A stretch of 42,549 nt of DNA from Ruminococcus flavefaciens (GTDB lineage Bacteria > Bacillota > Clostridia > Oscillospirales > Ruminococcaceae): the NCBI GenBank assembly GCA_015067005.1, contig SVNH01000001.1, positions 306,784 to 349,332 on the forward strand. The letters run 5' to 3'. The notes below the pieces were generated by a model. It worked only from the letters and a program-made list of their open reading frames with translations. It did not search any database and was not told the DNA's origin. Numbering within the stretch: the stretch's first letter is position 1; each line of letters opens with the position of its first letter. A program made the position numbers and the translations under genes. Shown piece by piece: positions 41,625 to 42,549 of this stretch.

Positions 41625-42278
41625 ATGAAGAAGAGAAAGGGTTTTACCCTTATTGAAATGATCGTTGTTCTTGCGATCATAGGCATTCTTATGGCGGTGC
41701 TTATTCCAACTTGGAGATACTTCCTGATGAGATCAAATCTGAGATCACAGAACAGCTACTCGAAGGTTGTCTTCAACGCTGCGCAGACTCAGGCTACAAG
41801 ATATAAGTTTGTGGAAAGAGACTCGATGGGCATTATCAAAAATGCTGATGCGAAGCTCCTTACTGAGACAGACAGCGATAAGATAGCTGCTCTCGAAAGC
41901 ATTAAAACTGCTGAGAGAAATAAGCTGTTTATGGGACAGGATGCAAGCGGCGAGTATTATCTCTACTGGGATGGCGAACAGGGACATCAGTTGGCTCTCG
42001 ATGGCTCGACTATTGATTCAAGTGCTAACCAGACTCTTGTAGATGAGTTCGCAAACTCTATTAATAAGGTGTTCACTCATTCGGGTGATACAGTCTATAA
42101 GGTTTACGTCAAGGACTATATCGTTGAGTCAGTTTGCTGCAGCCGTTCAGAGAGTTCTGATATTATCGGCAGCTATCCGATAGAGCAGGACGGCAGAAGT
42201 GATGATGAGATTCTTGATTTTAACCTCAAAAAGGTAAATCTTGATGATACTGATGATAATGCGGTACCTGCACCATAA
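41625..42278 (+). CDS. Type IV pilin-like protein (second pilin)
   Basis: 217 residues. The leader MKKRKG precedes FTLIEMIVVLAIIGILMAVLIP; Glu+5 is present. The stalk resembles that of the major pilin (IP, then Arg-rich turn), but the head is different, with the motif KVYVKDYIVESVCC. An adjacent Cys pair lies in the second half. Start: GGGGGTG seven bases before the ATG at 41625; the in-frame GTG at 41610 overlaps that ribosome site and is rejected. Own perfect promoter and terminator, so it is regulated apart from pilA; may be an alternative or minor subunit. Confidence 0.9.
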   Translation: MKKRKGFTLIEMIVVLAIIGILMAVLIPTWRYFLMRSNLRSQNSYSKVVFNAAQTQATRYKFVERDSMGIIKNADAKLLTETDSDKIAALESIKTAERNKLFMGQDASGEYYLYWDGEQGHQLALDGSTIDSSANQTLVDEFANSINKVFTHSGDTVYKVYVKDYIVESVCCSRSESSDIIGSYPIEQDGRSDDEILDFNLKKVNLDDTDDNAVPAP

Positions 42279-42296
42279 CTGAAAAGTAATAATCGT

Positions 42297-42326
42297 AAAA
42301 GGAGTCTTCGGACTCCTTTTTGTTTT
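42297..42326 (+). terminator. Terminator of the last pilin gene
   Basis: Ten-base stem AAAAGGAGTC/GACTCCTTTT (42297-42306 with 42311-42320) with a stable TTCG loop and following TGTTTT. Confidence 0.95.
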
Positions 42327-42399
42327 ATAATAGTCTCTGAAAGGAGAAAAATGCAAAGTTTTAAACATAATTGTTTTTTGAATGTTGAAAAGTTTGTGC

Positions 42400-42428
42400 T
42401 TGACAATTAATGGATTGCATGATATAAT
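42400..42428 (+). promoter_or_regulatory. Perfect consensus promoter, probably of an rRNA operon
   Basis: TTGACA (42400-42405), 17 bases, TATAAT (42423-42428). The transcript would run off the window. Confidence 0.85.
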
Positions 42429-42434
42429 AATTAA

Positions 42435-42549
42435 GTCGCCTGAGGAAAGCGAAAACAAACTTGAATAGACGGCACTCAGCAACTTGAAAATTGAACAATG
42501 CTAAGAAGAAAAAAGTAACGACCCTTGAGATTCCTTTGAAGAAAAGGAA
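42435..42549 (+). other. Probable rRNA operon leader (16S not reached)
   Basis: No coding frame. Contains CTTGAAAATTGAACAATG (42483-42500), like the ACTGAACA-type sequences common in Firmicutes rrn leaders and spacers, and ends in a short hairpin TTCCTTT/AAAGGAA (42531-42537 with 42543-42549). No 16S start sequence is present within the window. Confidence 0.55.

Noticed and set aside
42351..42410. 19-codon frame with AAGGAG just before the edge promoter
   Set aside because: No promoter upstream, it overlaps the -35 of the rrn-like promoter and its composition is that of random AT-rich DNA.

Overview
The window looks like chromosomal DNA of a Gram-positive anaerobe of the Clostridia, most likely a Ruminococcus-type member of the Oscillospiraceae. 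This is inferred from moderate GC, strong AGGAGG ribosome sites, consensus TTGACA-N17-TATAAT promoters, a stand-alone AICAR transformylase, a CIRCE/Hsp20 unit, a Cthe_2159-type lipoprotein and a Gram-positive type IV pilus (T4P) locus without a secretin. Species cannot be fixed from the sequence alone. || Left part (1-11.1 kb): a zinc-ribbon membrane protein; then purine genes (AICAR transformylase and purD) with two similar lipoprotein genes between them; a small membrane protein; a strong terminator; then a promoter with a structured leader driving an 885-residue repeat protein, followed by a tetratricopeptide-like protein. || Middle part (11.1-26.0 kb): nadB-nadC on the minus strand (no nadA in view). 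A divergent plus-strand run follows: a coiled-coil miniprotein overlapping a stand-alone sigma region-4 protein, an Orn/Lys/Arg decarboxylase-family protein, holB, ricT, queH and ybaK. Then come a minus-strand CPBP protease, a Nudix hydrolase, an HrcA operator (CIRCE) ahead of hsp20, a nested palindromic element without genes, a large beta-helical lipoprotein and asnB. || Right part (26.2-42.3 kb): the T4P system. Up to three stacked promoters and an attenuator-like leader precede pilC, a pilM-pilN gene fusion (the INLL peptide that PilM normally grips on PilN sits at the junction), pilO, a very large PilX-like minor pilin and two more minor pilins. Prepilin peptidase pilD is on the opposite strand behind a shared bidirectional terminator. 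Then come pilB (with an MshEN-like N-terminal domain) and pilT. After a 672-base gap with a dyad, a consensus promoter and a roughly 170-base structured leader comes the major pilin. Its terminator hairpin contains the ribosome site of the next gene, an S41/PDZ protease, followed by another pilin with its own perfect consensus promoter. || Right edge (42.4-42.5 kb): a perfect consensus promoter and a leader resembling those before rRNA operons; the 16S gene itself is not in the window. || The proteins form one assembly line. PilD cleaves the five prepilin-like products. PilB drives extension and PilT retraction through PilC. The PilMN fusion and PilO form the inner-membrane platform. The minor pilins probably prime or cap the fibre. 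The two most novel-looking items are the pilin leader RNA and the PilMN fusion. No tRNA, CRISPR array, transposase or phage gene was seen.
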